The position numbers and the translations under genes were made by a program. Positions 7,841 to 16,138 of a stretch of 20,447 bases of DNA are shown here, in pieces (position 1 is the first letter of the stretch; the number at the start of each line of letters is the position of its first letter). Source of the DNA: JAYGED01 sp046582565 (GTDB lineage: Bacteria; Pseudomonadota; Alphaproteobacteria; JAAXGF01); assembly GCA_046582565.1 (NCBI GenBank), contig JAYGED010000116.1:1-20447 (forward strand), read 5' to 3'. The notes under the pieces were generated by a model. The model saw only the letters and a program-made list of their open reading frames with translations, had not been told where the DNA came from and ran no database searches.

Positions 7841-9089
7841 CGAGATCGGCGTTCATGGCGTCGCGTATGGCGCGGGGCGCTACGGAGGTTGCGACCGGCG
7901 AGGCTTGTGACGTGATCGGCACCAGGGTGGTCTGATCATCGAGCGGCACGGCGCTGCGCCTGGCCATGCGATAGAGTGCGAAGACGCCGATTGCGCCATG
8001 CACCGCGGCGAGGCACCAGAAATAGCCATTCGGCCCGACCGCCGACATCATCGCACCCGCAATCAAGGGTCCGAGGCTCGCGCCGATGCCCATGACCAGC
8101 ACCAGGGAGGCGCTTGCTGCAACCATCTGGCTCGGCTCCAGGTGATCATTGGCATGGGCGATGCACAAGGAATAGAGGGGCAGGGAGGAGCCGCCGAGCA
8201 GGGCGATGAATATGAAAAGGCCCATTTCGGATCGGCCCGTCACAATGATCGCGCCGAGCGCCGCGATGCTGGCCAGAAAGGTGACAAAGGTGATCACCAG
8301 GCGCCGGTCAAAGCGGTCCGACGCACGACCGATGGGCCATTGCAGCAGGACGCCGCCGAGGAACATAACGCCCATGAACAATGAAATCTGCACCGCCGAC
8401 AGCCCCGCCCGGTCGCCGTACACGGCGCCCATGCCGACCAGCATGCTGTTGCCCAGCCCGGTCCCCATGGTGCCGATGACGCCGAGCGGCGATATAGCGT
8501 ACAGCTGCCGCAGCCCGAGCCGTCCCGAGGCGGTGAAGGCGGGCGCCGCTCCGGCGCTGAGCAGGATCGGCACCACCGCCACCGAGAGCAGGCCGGAAGC
8601 CAGAATGAACAGCTCGAAGCCGCCGATGGGGGCCAGATTCAAAAGCAGTTGCCCAACACCCATGCCGCCGAGGGAAATCACCACATAGACCGACAGCAGT
8701 TGCCCCCGTGTCTCGTTGGTGGCGCGCTCGTTGAGCCAGCTTTCGGCGACGATAAAGAGGCCGGCGTAGCACATGCCGGTCAAGATCCGCATCAGGGTCC
8801 AGCTCACCGGCTCGACAAACACCGCATGGACCAGCGCAGCGATTGAGCCCAGGGCGGCGAGTGCGGCAAACACCCGCACATGACCGACCCGGCGCAGGGC
8901 CTTGGGGGTCAGATACGAGCCCAGCATGAAGCCGACAAAATAGCCCGACATGACCAGGCCGGTGGTGGTTGTGGAGAATCCCTCCAGGCTCGCGCGCAGG
9001 CCCACCAGGCTGCCCTGGAGTCCGTTGCCGATCATCATAAGGGCCATGCCGAGAAGCAATGCCCAGGTGGCTGCGATCGTTGCAATCAT
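7821..9089 (-). CDS. MFS transporter, YcaD-like
   Basis: The 422-aa product is a 12-helix major facilitator. The N-terminal helices start at TWALLLGMALMMIGNGLQG, and the family-typical loop MSGYFVGFMLGSYLTPKALRRVGH lies near 47-70. FIVAESWLNERATNETRGQLLSVY near 113-136 is a recognisable YcaD-type segment. Helices continue to about residue 377, followed by a polar tail of some 45 residues rich in Ala, Asp and Arg. The substrate is unknown. The ATG at 9089 gives an immediate hydrophobic start and is convincing, although the ribosome site is weak. The gene converges on agmatinase with a 20-bp overlap. Confidence 0.88.
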   Translation of the reverse strand: MIATIAATWALLLGMALMMIGNGLQGSLVGLRASLEGFSTTTTGLVMSGYFVGFMLGSYLTPKALRRVGHVRVFAALAALGSIAALVHAVFVEPVSWTLMRILTGMCYAGLFIVAESWLNERATNETRGQLLSVYVVISLGGMGVGQLLLNLAPIGGFELFILASGLLSVAVVPILLSAGAAPAFTASGRLGLRQLYAISPLGVIGTMGTGLGNSMLVGMGAVYGDRAGLSAVQISLFMGVMFLGGVLLQWPIGRASDRFDRRLVITFVTFLASIAALGAIIVTGRSEMGLFIFIALLGGSSLPLYSLCIAHANDHLEPSQMVAASASLVLVMGIGASLGPLIAGAMMSAVGPNGYFWCLAAVHGAIGVFALYRMARRSAVPLDDQTTLVPITSQASPVATSVAPRAIRDAMNADLARMSRH

Positions 9090-9156
9090 GGGCGCAGCTT
9101 ATGCATTAGTTTAGGGGGCTGCGCTATAGGTTTTATGCGGTCTTAATCCGGCCCGC

Positions 9157-9211
9157 GCAATTAAGGGGACACCTTACTTAATTCAATTAAGTAAGGTGTC
9201 CCCTTAATTGC
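9157..9211. repeat. 55-bp perfect palindrome
   Basis: Two 27-bp arms (9157-9183 and 9185-9211) are exact reverse complements around a single C at 9184. The core of each arm reads AAGGGGACACCTTACTTAA. Palindromes with AAGGGGACA...TTAATT arms recur in many bacterial genomes, some near REP-associated transposases; that link is from memory. On RNA this would be an extremely stable hairpin. It lies downstream of the zinc-finger gene (minus strand) and upstream of the MFS start, so it could act as a transcript end or insulator. It has no clear T run. Confidence 0.9.
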
Positions 9212-9242
9212 CCTTAATTATAGAGCGCGGCGAATGCCGCAA

Positions 9243-9259
9243 AGCCGCATTGAGCGGCT
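9243..9259 (-). terminator. Weak hairpin after the zinc-finger gene
   Basis: On the minus strand AGCCGC-TCAAT-GCGGCT forms a 6-bp stem about 40 bp past the stop of the zinc-finger gene. The following bases are TTGCGGC, so there is only a very short T run. It is tentative as a terminator. Confidence 0.25.
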
Positions 9260-9297
9260 AAAGCCCCAGTGGCGCTTGAACGTAACTTCTTAAAATT

Positions 9298-9645
9298 CTA
9301 ATCCGGCCCGCGGGCGCAGGTGATACAGACGGTGGCGGCGGGGTCGAAATCGAGACGGGCGGCTGCGATGTCTTCGCCGCAATTCATGCATTCGCCGTAG
9401 GTGCCGGCATCGAGCCGTTCCAGGGCGGCGTCGATGCGTTGCCCTTCGACGCCCCGGCGGCGCTCGGCTTCGATGGCCATGGCCTGAACCTGCATGGCGT
9501 CGACCCTCGATATCCGCCCGACGCTGGTCTGATCCAGGGCGACCGGGCGGCGGCTGTCGGCGCTTTGCTCGCGGGAATCCGCGAGGTCCGCGCGCCGGGC
9601 CAGCAGGCATTTGCGCACGGCTTTGTTGTCGAGTTTCTTAGCCAT
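9298..9645 (-). CDS. DksA/TraR-type C4 zinc-finger protein
   Basis: The 115-aa product has an N-terminal charged helical region (residues 1-75) and a C-terminal zinc finger with cysteines 86, 89, 107 and 110 in CMNC...CITC. The preceding DAALERLDAGTYGEC is the typical DksA/TraR lead-in. Such proteins bind in the RNA polymerase secondary channel or act as small regulators. This one is shorter than full DksA (about 150 aa) and lacks an obvious DxxDxA tip, so it should not be called DksA itself. The VOC gene is 56 bp upstream on the same strand. Confidence 0.85.
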   Translation of the reverse strand: MAKKLDNKAVRKCLLARRADLADSREQSADSRRPVALDQTSVGRISRVDAMQVQAMAIEAERRRGVEGQRIDAALERLDAGTYGECMNCGEDIAAARLDFDPAATVCITCARGPD

Positions 9646-9701
9646 GGCGTAAGCTTAAGCGCAAAACGGACGGAACCCCAAGGTTTGCCTTGGGTTCGCG
9701 C

Positions 9702-10067
9702 TCAAGCAAGCTGAAAGAGTTCGATCGGGTTTCCGGACGGGTCCTGGCAAAGGATCTGGCTGCCGCCGGGCCCGGTCAGGATTTCATTGCGAAATTCAAC
9801 GCCGTCTTCGCGGAGTTTCGCGACCAGACCGGCCAGGTCATCAACGGTGATGACAATCCGGTTCCAGCCGCCCGAGGTGGGTTTGGAGCCGTCAAGCATG
9901 GGCTGGGAGGCGGACGCCGGGGGACCGGCGAGCCAGAGTTCCATGTCTTCGCGCTGTAATATGGCCATGGCCGGGCCGTATTGCTGCTCAAGCCGAAATC
10001 CGAGACGGGAGGTGTAGAAGGCGACCGCCTGATCCACATCATCGACGATGTAACGAAACCGAGCCAT
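9702..10067 (-). CDS. VOC-family (glyoxalase/bleomycin-resistance fold) protein
   Basis: The 121-aa product is a single VOC unit with two beta-alpha-beta-beta-beta modules: YIVDDVDQAVAFYTSRLGF near 6-24 and RIVITVDDLAGLVAKLREDGVEF near 70-92. It ends in DPSGNPIELFQ. Glu116 is in the usual metal-ligand position, but the positions normally held by histidine in metal-dependent members appear to be Arg or Tyr (RFRY near 3-6, Arg70). It may therefore be metal-free or use other ligands. The start is supported by a strong AGGATGAGG site before ATG 10067. The substrate is unknown. Confidence 0.87.
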   Translation of the reverse strand: MARFRYIVDDVDQAVAFYTSRLGFRLEQQYGPAMAILQREDMELWLAGPPASASQPMLDGSKPTSGGWNRIVITVDDLAGLVAKLREDGVEFRNEILTGPGGSQILCQDPSGNPIELFQLA

Positions 10068-10199
10068 GTCCTCATCCTTTCCAGGGCCAGATCAGCAAAT
10101 CATGCTAACGCCGTGATATTTGCAGGGCCGCATTCCCGTATCAACCCTTAACCAGCATCCTGCGCGGAACATCGGTTAGGGTGCCTGACGCACGCCGGG

Positions 10200-10385
10200 G
10201 GAACACCCGCCCGCCTTCGACAGGGTGCTTTACCGCAGCCGCCACAAGACCGAAATATGTTCGGAAAACTCAAGGACTGGCGGCGCATCCATACCCGCTA
10301 TGACTGCTGCGCACACACCTTCTTCTCAGCCATCTGTATCGCTGCTATCGTCATCTTCTGGATCAATCAATGAGTCCTGACCCTA
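10200..10385 (+). mobile_element. IS5-family transposase remnant (C-terminal)
   Basis: From ATG 10257 to TGA 10371-10373 the sequence encodes MFGKLKDWRRIHTRYD, then CCAHTFFSAICIAAIVIFW. This is the well-known C-terminal end of IS5-family transposases in Alphaproteobacteria. Just upstream, FDRVLYRSRHKTE is encoded in a different frame; one A appears to be missing at about 10254 (GAAATATG where GAAAATATG would keep frame). The 5' part of the transposase is gone. GAGTCCTGACCCTAG after the stop resembles an IS5-type terminal repeat. It is a dead fragment. Confidence 0.8.
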
Positions 10386-10388
10386 GCT

Positions 10389-10416
10389 GGTGACCCGCCC
10401 CCGCGAAGCGGTCACC
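10389..10416. repeat. Bulged hairpin next to the IS5 scrap
   Basis: GGTGACCCGC at 10389-10398 pairs with GCGGTCACC at 10408-10416, with one bulged C. A short TTCT follows on the plus strand. It might be a terminator or part of an element end; nothing else in 10417-10530 was recognised. Confidence 0.3.
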
Positions 10417-10530
10417 TTCTATGAGAGGGTCTGGCGTAAGTTTATGCCCTGCTGTTGAAGCTGCAGTGAAGCGTATGGGGCAATTTCATCTCTTAAATGC
10501 CCTCCCCGGTATCAAAATCCGTGGCACCTC

Positions 10531-10655
10531 GGATGTCCGCTTTGGGTCAATAACGGACGTTTTGAGACCTGTCCCAGAATGTCCGCTTTCAGGGGCAAAG
10601 CGGACCTAACTCACGGGATGGCAAAGAGTCTGTTAATAGCCAAGAGGAGACATTC
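10531..10655 (+). repeat. Hairpin repeat copy A (three modules)
   Basis: This is the first copy of a family with three stem-loop modules. Module 1 begins ATGTCCGCTTTGGGTCAA, module 2 is GTCCGCTTT-CAGGGGC-AAAGCGGAC at about 10580-10604, and module 3 is the TAATAGCCAAGAG arm, degenerate here (GAGTCTGTTAATAGCC...GAGACATT). Reading frames across such copies give 'SAFGGKAD'/'CPLIAK' peptides that are not genes. It fills most of the gap between the IS5 scrap and the PhyH gene. Confidence 0.85.
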
Positions 10656-10692
10656 GTAGCTTGATACCCCACCGAAATTTATGGATCAGCTC

Positions 10693-11580
10693 CTATTGCC
10701 CGGCCACCCAATCGCCCTTTACGTAATAGGGACCCGGCCTGGTGTAGAGATTTTCGTACTTGCACAGTTGCGGCTCAGGGCCTAGGGGCGTCGAGACCCC
10801 ATCCTTGAACACCCATTCGCCGCGGATGGGCGAATCTTCCGCCCGTACATAGCTGTTCAAGATGACTCGGCGGTCCATGGTTCTGGACTGATTCCCCTTG
10901 GATCCATGCACGGTCAATAGCCCCCAGATGGCCAAATCCCCAGGCTCCATTTCAGCCAAAACAGCATCTTTCGGGTCGAGCTTGGCACCAACCAGTTCTT
11001 CGGCCTTGGTTGGACCTTTTGATCTTTCATCGCCGCCGTTCATGATGGTGCCGCCGTCGGAAAGGCCCAAATACCCCTTCTTGTGACTGCCTGGGAAGAA
11101 TTGCAGAGCCCCATTTTCTGCTGTTTGCGGATCGATGGCCAAAGCAGTGGTAAAGTTGTGGGTTGTGATATTTGAGAAATCTTCCGGTTTCTCGCGGAAC
11201 CTCAAATCCTGATGAAAGCGATAGTCGGAATACTTGGCCCCCGGCGGCTTCCAGTGAATCTGGTTGGCAATCTGCTTGATGTTCTTGCCGAGTAGGGGCC
11301 CCAGAACCTCAAGGTATTTGGGGTGGCGCCGTTGCTCTTCCAAGGTCTTGTTGATCCATGAAAACCAATAGGCCTGCACAACGATTTTGCGCTTTAAAAC
11401 AGGGTCGTTCAGAAGCTCAAAACAGAGGTTCTGGTGGTGATAGCTGGCGTGATGGGTCATGCCCTCCTGATACATCTGGTCCACCGCCTCGGCAATTCTC
11501 CCCATTTCTTCGGGTGGCATGAAACCCCGAATGATGGCGTAGCCCTTTTCTTGAAGATCCTCCACATGACTGCTGTCCAC
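10693..11580 (-). CDS. Phytanoyl-CoA dioxygenase (PhyH)-family protein
   Basis: The 295-aa product is a non-heme Fe(II)/2-oxoglutarate oxygenase of the PhyH family. The iron ligands are visible as His123 and Asp125 in YRFHQDLRF and His225 in LLTVHGSKGN; a 2OG-binding arginine follows in RTMDRRVIL (233-238). ENGALQFFPGSHKKGYLG near 155-172 is the family-typical segment. The start is GTG at 11580, supported by GGAG eight bases upstream. PhyH relatives hydroxylate acyl-CoAs, amino acids, ectoine or natural-product intermediates, and the substrate here is unknown. It is the last gene of a minus-strand set with a TPR and a radical SAM gene, but 281 bp separate it from the TPR gene, so it may have its own promoter. 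Confidence 0.88.
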   Translation of the reverse strand: MDSSHVEDLQEKGYAIIRGFMPPEEMGRIAEAVDQMYQEGMTHHASYHHQNLCFELLNDPVLKRKIVVQAYWFSWINKTLEEQRRHPKYLEVLGPLLGKNIKQIANQIHWKPPGAKYSDYRFHQDLRFREKPEDFSNITTHNFTTALAIDPQTAENGALQFFPGSHKKGYLGLSDGGTIMNGGDERSKGPTKAEELVGAKLDPKDAVLAEMEPGDLAIWGLLTVHGSKGNQSRTMDRRVILNSYVRAEDSPIRGEWVFKDGVSTPLGPEPQLCKYENLYTRPGPYYVKGDWVAGQ

Positions 11581-11861
11581 TGGTCTCGCTCCGTTCGTTT
11601 AAACCGTGTTTCTCAAGTCACCTTGGGTTTTATGTTGATTTCAGCGAGTCGACGCGCCCAAGCGGCTTACCCGTTGCCTGCTTTGCAAGTTATGCAAGGA
11701 ATTCCATCGCAGAACAAGCGCAGATGGGTGACGATGACCGATGTAGCAGAGGCGGCTAACGCTGTATTTGGGTCGTGATAATTGGGAATAATCAGAGGTT
11801 AGAACCCCACATATCTTCAGGTCTGCGGGCCCAGCCTGTGATCACGCCAACGACAGTGACT

Positions 11862-13526
11862 TCAACGCGTAGTCCGGCAGCAACATGAAGAGGTGATCGA
11901 AGTATCTGCCAAGGCTAATGCCGCGTCCAGTTTGGGCGTGATGACGTCCAGTTCTTTATCCGCGCCGCGCTGGCGCAGGCATTCGGCCAGCCCGTGCAAG
12001 GACCAGACATTGTCCGGATGCTGGGCGCAACGTTGCAAGGTGCTTTTCAGACCAAGATCGTTGCGATAGACGTCTTCGGCTTCTTCGTAATGCCCCTGCT
12101 CCAGCAGAAGCGCGCCCAGAGCGTGGCGGGGTGGATGCATCCAGGCCCAAGGTTCCGAATAGGCAAGGTTGTCGTCGCGAAGCACGCTTTCGCGCAAGTG
12201 TCCGAAGGCGATGTCATGGTTGCCCTTATGGTATTCCAATTCACCGTCGAGCATCTTATCGGCGATCCCTAGAACGTCGAGGGCGGGGTTGTTGAAGAAC
12301 TTCCGTCCCTCGGGAATGCGGGAGAGTGATGCTTGGAACATTTCGCGCTGGACTTCCGCCTCATTGGATTGCCCCAGCGCCGCATGGGCCACGCCTTTGG
12401 CGTAATGATGCATCGAGGTGGAGACGCAGTACAGCCGTGGATCGTCGGGCATTGGGGTATCGATGATCTGCTGCCATTTGCCGAAGCGAATCAGCACATG
12501 CATCATCATCGAATAGTAGCCTTCCATGGTCATGGCTAGGTAGGGCTTGTCCTTCACATCCAGCACATCGCGACTGAGGGTCGCGCACATTTCTTCTGCC
12601 GCCACCATGGCCGGTTTGAATTGGCCTAGAAACATGCAGCTGTACATCATCAGGTGTAGGTCGTGACAGCGGGAGGTCGTGTAGAAATTGTATGGACCCG
12701 CGTAATCGACATACATCCTGTCCGCCCGGATCGCTTTTTCACTGGCTATTTTGGCGTCTTCATACTGACCGCAGAGAACATAAATATGCCCCGGCATATG
12801 GTTCATATGACCCGCATCAGGGCAGAGCGTTCCCAGGGCATCGGCGGAGGCCAGAGCCCGTTCCGGCGTGGCGGACATTTCCAGCACATGGATGAGATAA
12901 TGCACGATGGCCGGATGCTGCAGGATGCCTTTAGCGTTTGTAAGATTTATCGCCTTTTCCAGCACCTCCAGCGCCTCAAAAGTATCTGCGCCTTCGGTGG
13001 GCTGGTCGGTTAGCACATTCCAGAGTTTCCAGGGTGTACGGGTCATCATGGCTTCGGCAAAAAGCGCGATGATGTCGAGGTCTTCAGGGTATTTATTGTA
13101 GACCGCACGCATCGCGTTGGCATAAGCGTCGTCCCACTTATCAAAATCGCTTTGCGGCACAGGATGATCTGCCTGAAACCTGGCAGCAAGGGCATCTATG
13201 AGTGCAGCTTCGGCTTTGGTTACAGTCGTCGAAAATGACTGCGCCTTGCGGATATGGTCATGGCAGAATTTGGTGCAAATTATCGCCTCATCGACGCTGA
13301 AATCGCACCACGGCATGTTGTAAAAGGGGCCGGCGGCATAGGCTATGCCCCAATAGGCCATGGCGCACTCCGGGTCATATTCCAGAGACTTTTGAAAACA
13401 GGTGACGCCCTCTTCTTGATTGAATCCGAAACACCAGTTCAGGCCCCGATTGAACCAGAGCTGCGTCTCCGACGAAGACGTGGTGATCCGGCGGGTGTGA
13501 GTGCCCAAGTCGAAAGCGTAATCCAT
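11862..13526 (-). CDS. Tetratricopeptide-repeat protein
   Basis: The 554-aa product is predicted to be soluble, with no signal peptide. TPR-type helical pairs are recognisable near 24-57 (WFNRGLNWCFGFNQEEGVTCFQKSLEYDP), around 200-265 (IVHYLIHVLEMSATPERALASADAL and GHMNHMPGHIYVLCGQYEDA), and near 465-500 (ALGALLLEQGHYEEAEDVYRNDL). It ends in a cysteine-rich tail, SITSSCCCRTTR. The HYLIH and MPGHI histidine blocks recur in a conserved family of large bacterial TPR proteins of unknown function. It starts 23 bp after the radical SAM gene and is probably co-transcribed. The start codon at 13526 has no clear Shine-Dalgarno. A binding or scaffold role is inference only. Confidence 0.8.
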   Translation of the reverse strand: MDYAFDLGTHTRRITTSSSETQLWFNRGLNWCFGFNQEEGVTCFQKSLEYDPECAMAYWGIAYAAGPFYNMPWCDFSVDEAIICTKFCHDHIRKAQSFSTTVTKAEAALIDALAARFQADHPVPQSDFDKWDDAYANAMRAVYNKYPEDLDIIALFAEAMMTRTPWKLWNVLTDQPTEGADTFEALEVLEKAINLTNAKGILQHPAIVHYLIHVLEMSATPERALASADALGTLCPDAGHMNHMPGHIYVLCGQYEDAKIASEKAIRADRMYVDYAGPYNFYTTSRCHDLHLMMYSCMFLGQFKPAMVAAEEMCATLSRDVLDVKDKPYLAMTMEGYYSMMMHVLIRFGKWQQIIDTPMPDDPRLYCVSTSMHHYAKGVAHAALGQSNEAEVQREMFQASLSRIPEGRKFFNNPALDVLGIADKMLDGELEYHKGNHDIAFGHLRESVLRDDNLAYSEPWAWMHPPRHALGALLLEQGHYEEAEDVYRNDLGLKSTLQRCAQHPDNVWSLHGLAECLRQRGADKELDVITPKLDAALALADTSITSSCCCRTTR

Positions 13527-13549
13527 CAGATTAGTGAGGTTATCAAAGG

Positions 13550-14428
13550 TTAGTGTCCCCGCATATCCGATGGTCTAAGCGGCACAGCACCGGCCTGAGC
13601 GGCCTCCAGAACAGCCAGCAAGGCGTCCCGGTCCTTAGGCAACGTACCGGCTAGAGGCAGCGCGTTGGAAGCATGATTGGATCGGAATATGACCGGGGTC
13701 GGCGGGTCGAGCTGTTCGATCAGGCGCTGCTGCTCAATCAACATGCCAGCATCGTCCTGAGGCTCGAAGGGCTCCCCGAAACGCTGGTGGAACTCAGCCT
13801 CGATCATGGGGTCGAGTCCGAGCTGCAGGGTTGAGAGGTAGGTTGGTGCAGTCTCGTTGACTATCGCTGCGGTTCCGTCGATGTGCTCGCGCCAGTAGGT
13901 CCTGCCACCGAGGCCCAGGATCACTGTGGCCGAGACCTTGAGTCCAGCCTCTCGCGCCTTGCCCAGGCCCTCAACGATGGCCCTGGGGCTCGCTCCCTTT
14001 CTGATCCGCTTCAGTATGTCACCCGAACCACTCTCAAGGCCGATATAGATGAGGGTGAGTTTGTTGCGCTTGAGCTCCGCCAACTCCTCCACTGACTTCT
14101 TGATCAGGTTGGCTGGAAGGGCATAGCTCGACACCCGAGCCAAGTGGGGGAAGCTGGCTGCCAGCTTGTCGAGGATGGCCAGCAAGTCGTCTGTGGGCAG
14201 CACCAGGGCGTCGCCGTCGGCGAGGAACACTCGGTGGGCGTCGGGCCAGGCTCTCGCCGCCGCGTCGATGTCGGCGAATACCTCATCCAGCGGTCGGGCC
14301 CGGTAGGTCTTTGTACGATACATGGAGCAGAAACTGCAGCGGTTGAAGCTGCAGCCGATGGTGGCCTGGATGATCAGGTTGTTACCCTCAGACGGCGGTC
14401 GCCACAGGGGCATGTCGTAATTCAGCAT
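13550..14428 (-). CDS. Radical SAM protein
   Basis: The 292-aa product has a radical SAM core. The cluster motif is GCSFNRCSFCSM, with Cys26, Cys31 and Cys34 (C-X4-C-X2-C, one residue longer than the textbook spacing). The SAM-binding region includes VFLADGDALVLP near 68-79; YIGLESGSGDILKRIRKG near 132-149 and VSATVILGLGG near 168-178 are typical strand/loop blocks. GCSxNxCxFC occurs in a known branch of uncharacterised radical SAM proteins. No B12 or SPASM domain is visible. It lies between a broken small gene (51 bp upstream) and a TPR gene (23 bp downstream). The product and substrate are unknown. Confidence 0.87.
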   Translation of the reverse strand: MLNYDMPLWRPPSEGNNLIIQATIGCSFNRCSFCSMYRTKTYRARPLDEVFADIDAAARAWPDAHRVFLADGDALVLPTDDLLAILDKLAASFPHLARVSSYALPANLIKKSVEELAELKRNKLTLIYIGLESGSGDILKRIRKGASPRAIVEGLGKAREAGLKVSATVILGLGGRTYWREHIDGTAAIVNETAPTYLSTLQLGLDPMIEAEFHQRFGEPFEPQDDAGMLIEQQRLIEQLDPPTPVIFRSNHASNALPLAGTLPKDRDALLAVLEAAQAGAVPLRPSDMRGH

Positions 14429-14479
14429 AGCGGCATGATAGAGGTGCTGAGACGCCGCGCAAGTGTCCCTACGCCGTAC

Positions 14480-14911
14480 CTATATGTCTCCCGTCCCCAT
14501 GAGGCGATCCAGAAAGTCGTTAGCGTCTTCGCTTCGCTTTTCCGTCTCCGTCAGCGGGTGTTGGCGCAGGAAGTCAGCATAGTGCTTTTCGAGCCACCCC
14601 ACGTCGATAGGACTGATAATGGCGCTGCGAGTGTCCGCGTGAGACTGTCCTCCCTCAATGCCGGCGACCAAGTAGTCCCCGGCGCGCAACAGGACGCGGA
14701 GTTCGAGTTCGAAGGTTCTGACTCCGGCGGCGTAACCCGCATTGTAGAATTTTAGCAGGATAGTGCCGTCTCACCGCTTCTTCGGCTCGACCCGGCTGAT
14801 CCGGATTGGCGAGTAGTAGTGACCCAGCGAACCGTAGCCAGGCAGCAGCATCCATGCGTACCACCGCTTCTTTTCGAGCGTAATTAGGTCTTCGTCGGAC
14901 GTCATGCTCAT
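14480..14911 (-). pseudogene. Small gene of unknown function interrupted by an in-frame TGA
   Basis: From ATG 14911 the frame gives MSMTSDEDLITLEKKRWYAW, then MLLPGYGSLGHYYSPIRISR and VEPKKR, and stops at TGA (plus strand 14771-14773). The same frame continues without another stop for 96 codons: DGTILLKFYNAGYAAGVRTF, then LRVLLRAGDYLVAGIEGG, and ends MGTGDI at TAG 14480. Both halves have protein-like composition and no new start with a ribosome site follows the TGA. One 142-codon gene with a nonsense change (for example CGA to TGA) is therefore the simplest reading. A GGGAG ribosome site precedes ATG 14911 (ATG 14905 is also possible). I do not recognise the family. It heads the minus-strand radical SAM/TPR cluster. 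Confidence 0.6.
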
Positions 14912-14972
14912 CTACTCCCGCACAGCCAATGCTCCCGTCCGTGCCGATACCCTCTCCGTTCGCTCCTCAATA

Positions 14973-15170
14973 GGCCGGACACCCTACGGACACTTCAAGC
15001 CCACGCAGCATGCTTAAACGCCCCGGTTTTCGGGGCAATCGAACTCACGACCCATGCCTCACCCATGCTTTACCACCACGACTACCTCCCGAATGTCCGC
15101 TTTCGGGGGCAAAGCGGACCTAAATCACTCATTGCCGCGATGTCCGCTAATAGCCAAAAGGCGACATTCC
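14973..15170 (+). repeat. Hairpin repeat copy B with long upstream arm
   Basis: The copy comprises a 110-bp leader (GGCCGGACAC...CACTTCAA...CCACGCAGCATGCTT...) followed by module 2 at about 15095-15119 and a module-3-like hairpin at 15140-15168. The leader plus modules recur in inverted orientation at copy E. The gap from 14912 to 15436 holds this repeat and, after 15170, about 265 bp in which I see nothing recognisable apart from AT-rich sequence near 15300-15436. Confidence 0.85.
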
Positions 15171-15436
15171 AGGACTATGGGTACACCTTGCATTTCGGCC
15201 CTTGGACGCTTTCGAGTGAATGCCGTGCACGGTGACTGTTAGCCGAGCGTCACTAATGGACTAGAACTGACGTTGACCTCATGCAGATGAATTGGTGCTA
15301 GGCGGACAAACTGACAATATGGACTTACTTACGAGGCAAATTGCGATACACTGACCAATCTGAATCCACCATATGTTGAAAATTAAATATCTTGTATTAC
15401 TGAAGTCATGGGTGGCCTCAGCAAAACAATAAATAT

Positions 15437-16135
15437 CTATTTTGCTCCACTCATTGACGAATTCAGAAACATTCTTGCCTCTTCGCCGATAAGTCGAAGG
15501 CCCTGAATGATTTTGTCTGTTGCAACTGAAGGAAATCCAATTCTAAAATAATTTCTTGGACGTCCGTTATGATAAAATATGTGGCCCGGCTCTATTAAAA
15601 CGCTACGGTTCTGGAGACATTGGGCAAATTTGTGCGCATCAAAATCGAGAGGGCCGGACAACCAAAATGATGTTCCCCCGGTAGCGTGTACAGGTAAAAA
15701 CATGGGCAAATGCTTTTTCAATCCTGCACGCATAATGTGCCAGCGTTGAGAATAGATTTTTCTGAGTTTGTTTAAATGAACAACATGATATCCGTGCGCT
15801 AAAAACATGGCAGTCGTTTCCTGCACAATACTTGGTGGATGCCTAACCGTCAGGCTTCGTATGATCCTTGCAGAATCTATTATATCGCGATGCGCGACAA
15901 TAAAACCCATGCGTATGCTTGGTGAAAGGGTTTTGGAAAGACTACCAACATAAATCACCGTCCCATTTCTATCACGAGATTTCAGAGCCGGGCTCGGAAC
16001 AACGTGTCCTAAAAGGCCAACTTCATAATCATCTTCGATTATGAAAGCGTTTGCTGTTTCTGCCTTCTGCAGCACCATATCGCGGCGATTATCTGGCATC
16101 ATAACCACCCAAATTGGCACGCCTTTGCAGCTTAT
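15437..16135 (-). pseudogene. MocR/PdxR-type PLP-dependent aminotransferase domain, truncated
   Basis: The encoded fragment (about 230 aa) matches the C-terminal half of a GntR/MocR regulator's aminotransferase domain. FIIEDDYEVG holds the Asp and Tyr of the PLP site, VIYVGSLSKTLSPSIRMGFI holds the PLP lysine, and GTSFWLSGPLD, VLIEPGHIFY and NYFRIGFPS follow in order to an intact C-terminus. Everything N-terminal (the winged-helix domain and the first half of the aminotransferase fold) is missing. The frame is cut at hairpin repeat C, from which an artificial start at 16183 is read. The coding region is clearly more AT-rich than its neighbours, suggesting transfer. It is probably not functional. 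Confidence 0.75.
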
Positions 16136-16138
16136 TAG

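Larger units (their letters stand above)
9144..9312. repeat. 14-bp direct repeat flanking the palindrome segment
   Basis: TAATCCGGCCCGCG occurs at 9144-9157 and again at 9299-9312. The right copy is the end of the zinc-finger gene, including its stop codon. The 141 bp between the copies begin with the long palindrome. This looks like a target duplication around a small inserted element, or a tandem duplication of the gene end. Confidence 0.6.

Noticed and set aside
11434..11778. Plus-strand ORF with VTMTDVAEAANAVFGS near its end
   Set aside because: It briefly resembles a LacI-type helix-turn-helix start, but the match stops after a few residues, there is no ribosome site, and the first half is antisense to the PhyH gene.
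15010..15060. Possible tRNA T-arm (GAGTTCGATT on the minus strand)
   Set aside because: No acceptor or T-stem pairing was found, and the copy at 18270 has a different, unpaired sequence.
15054..15242. ORF containing SAFGGKAD and PLIAK peptides, and similar ones at 16041, 16224 and 18006
   Set aside because: They are translations of the hairpin repeat in various frames, seen at every copy; they are not genes.
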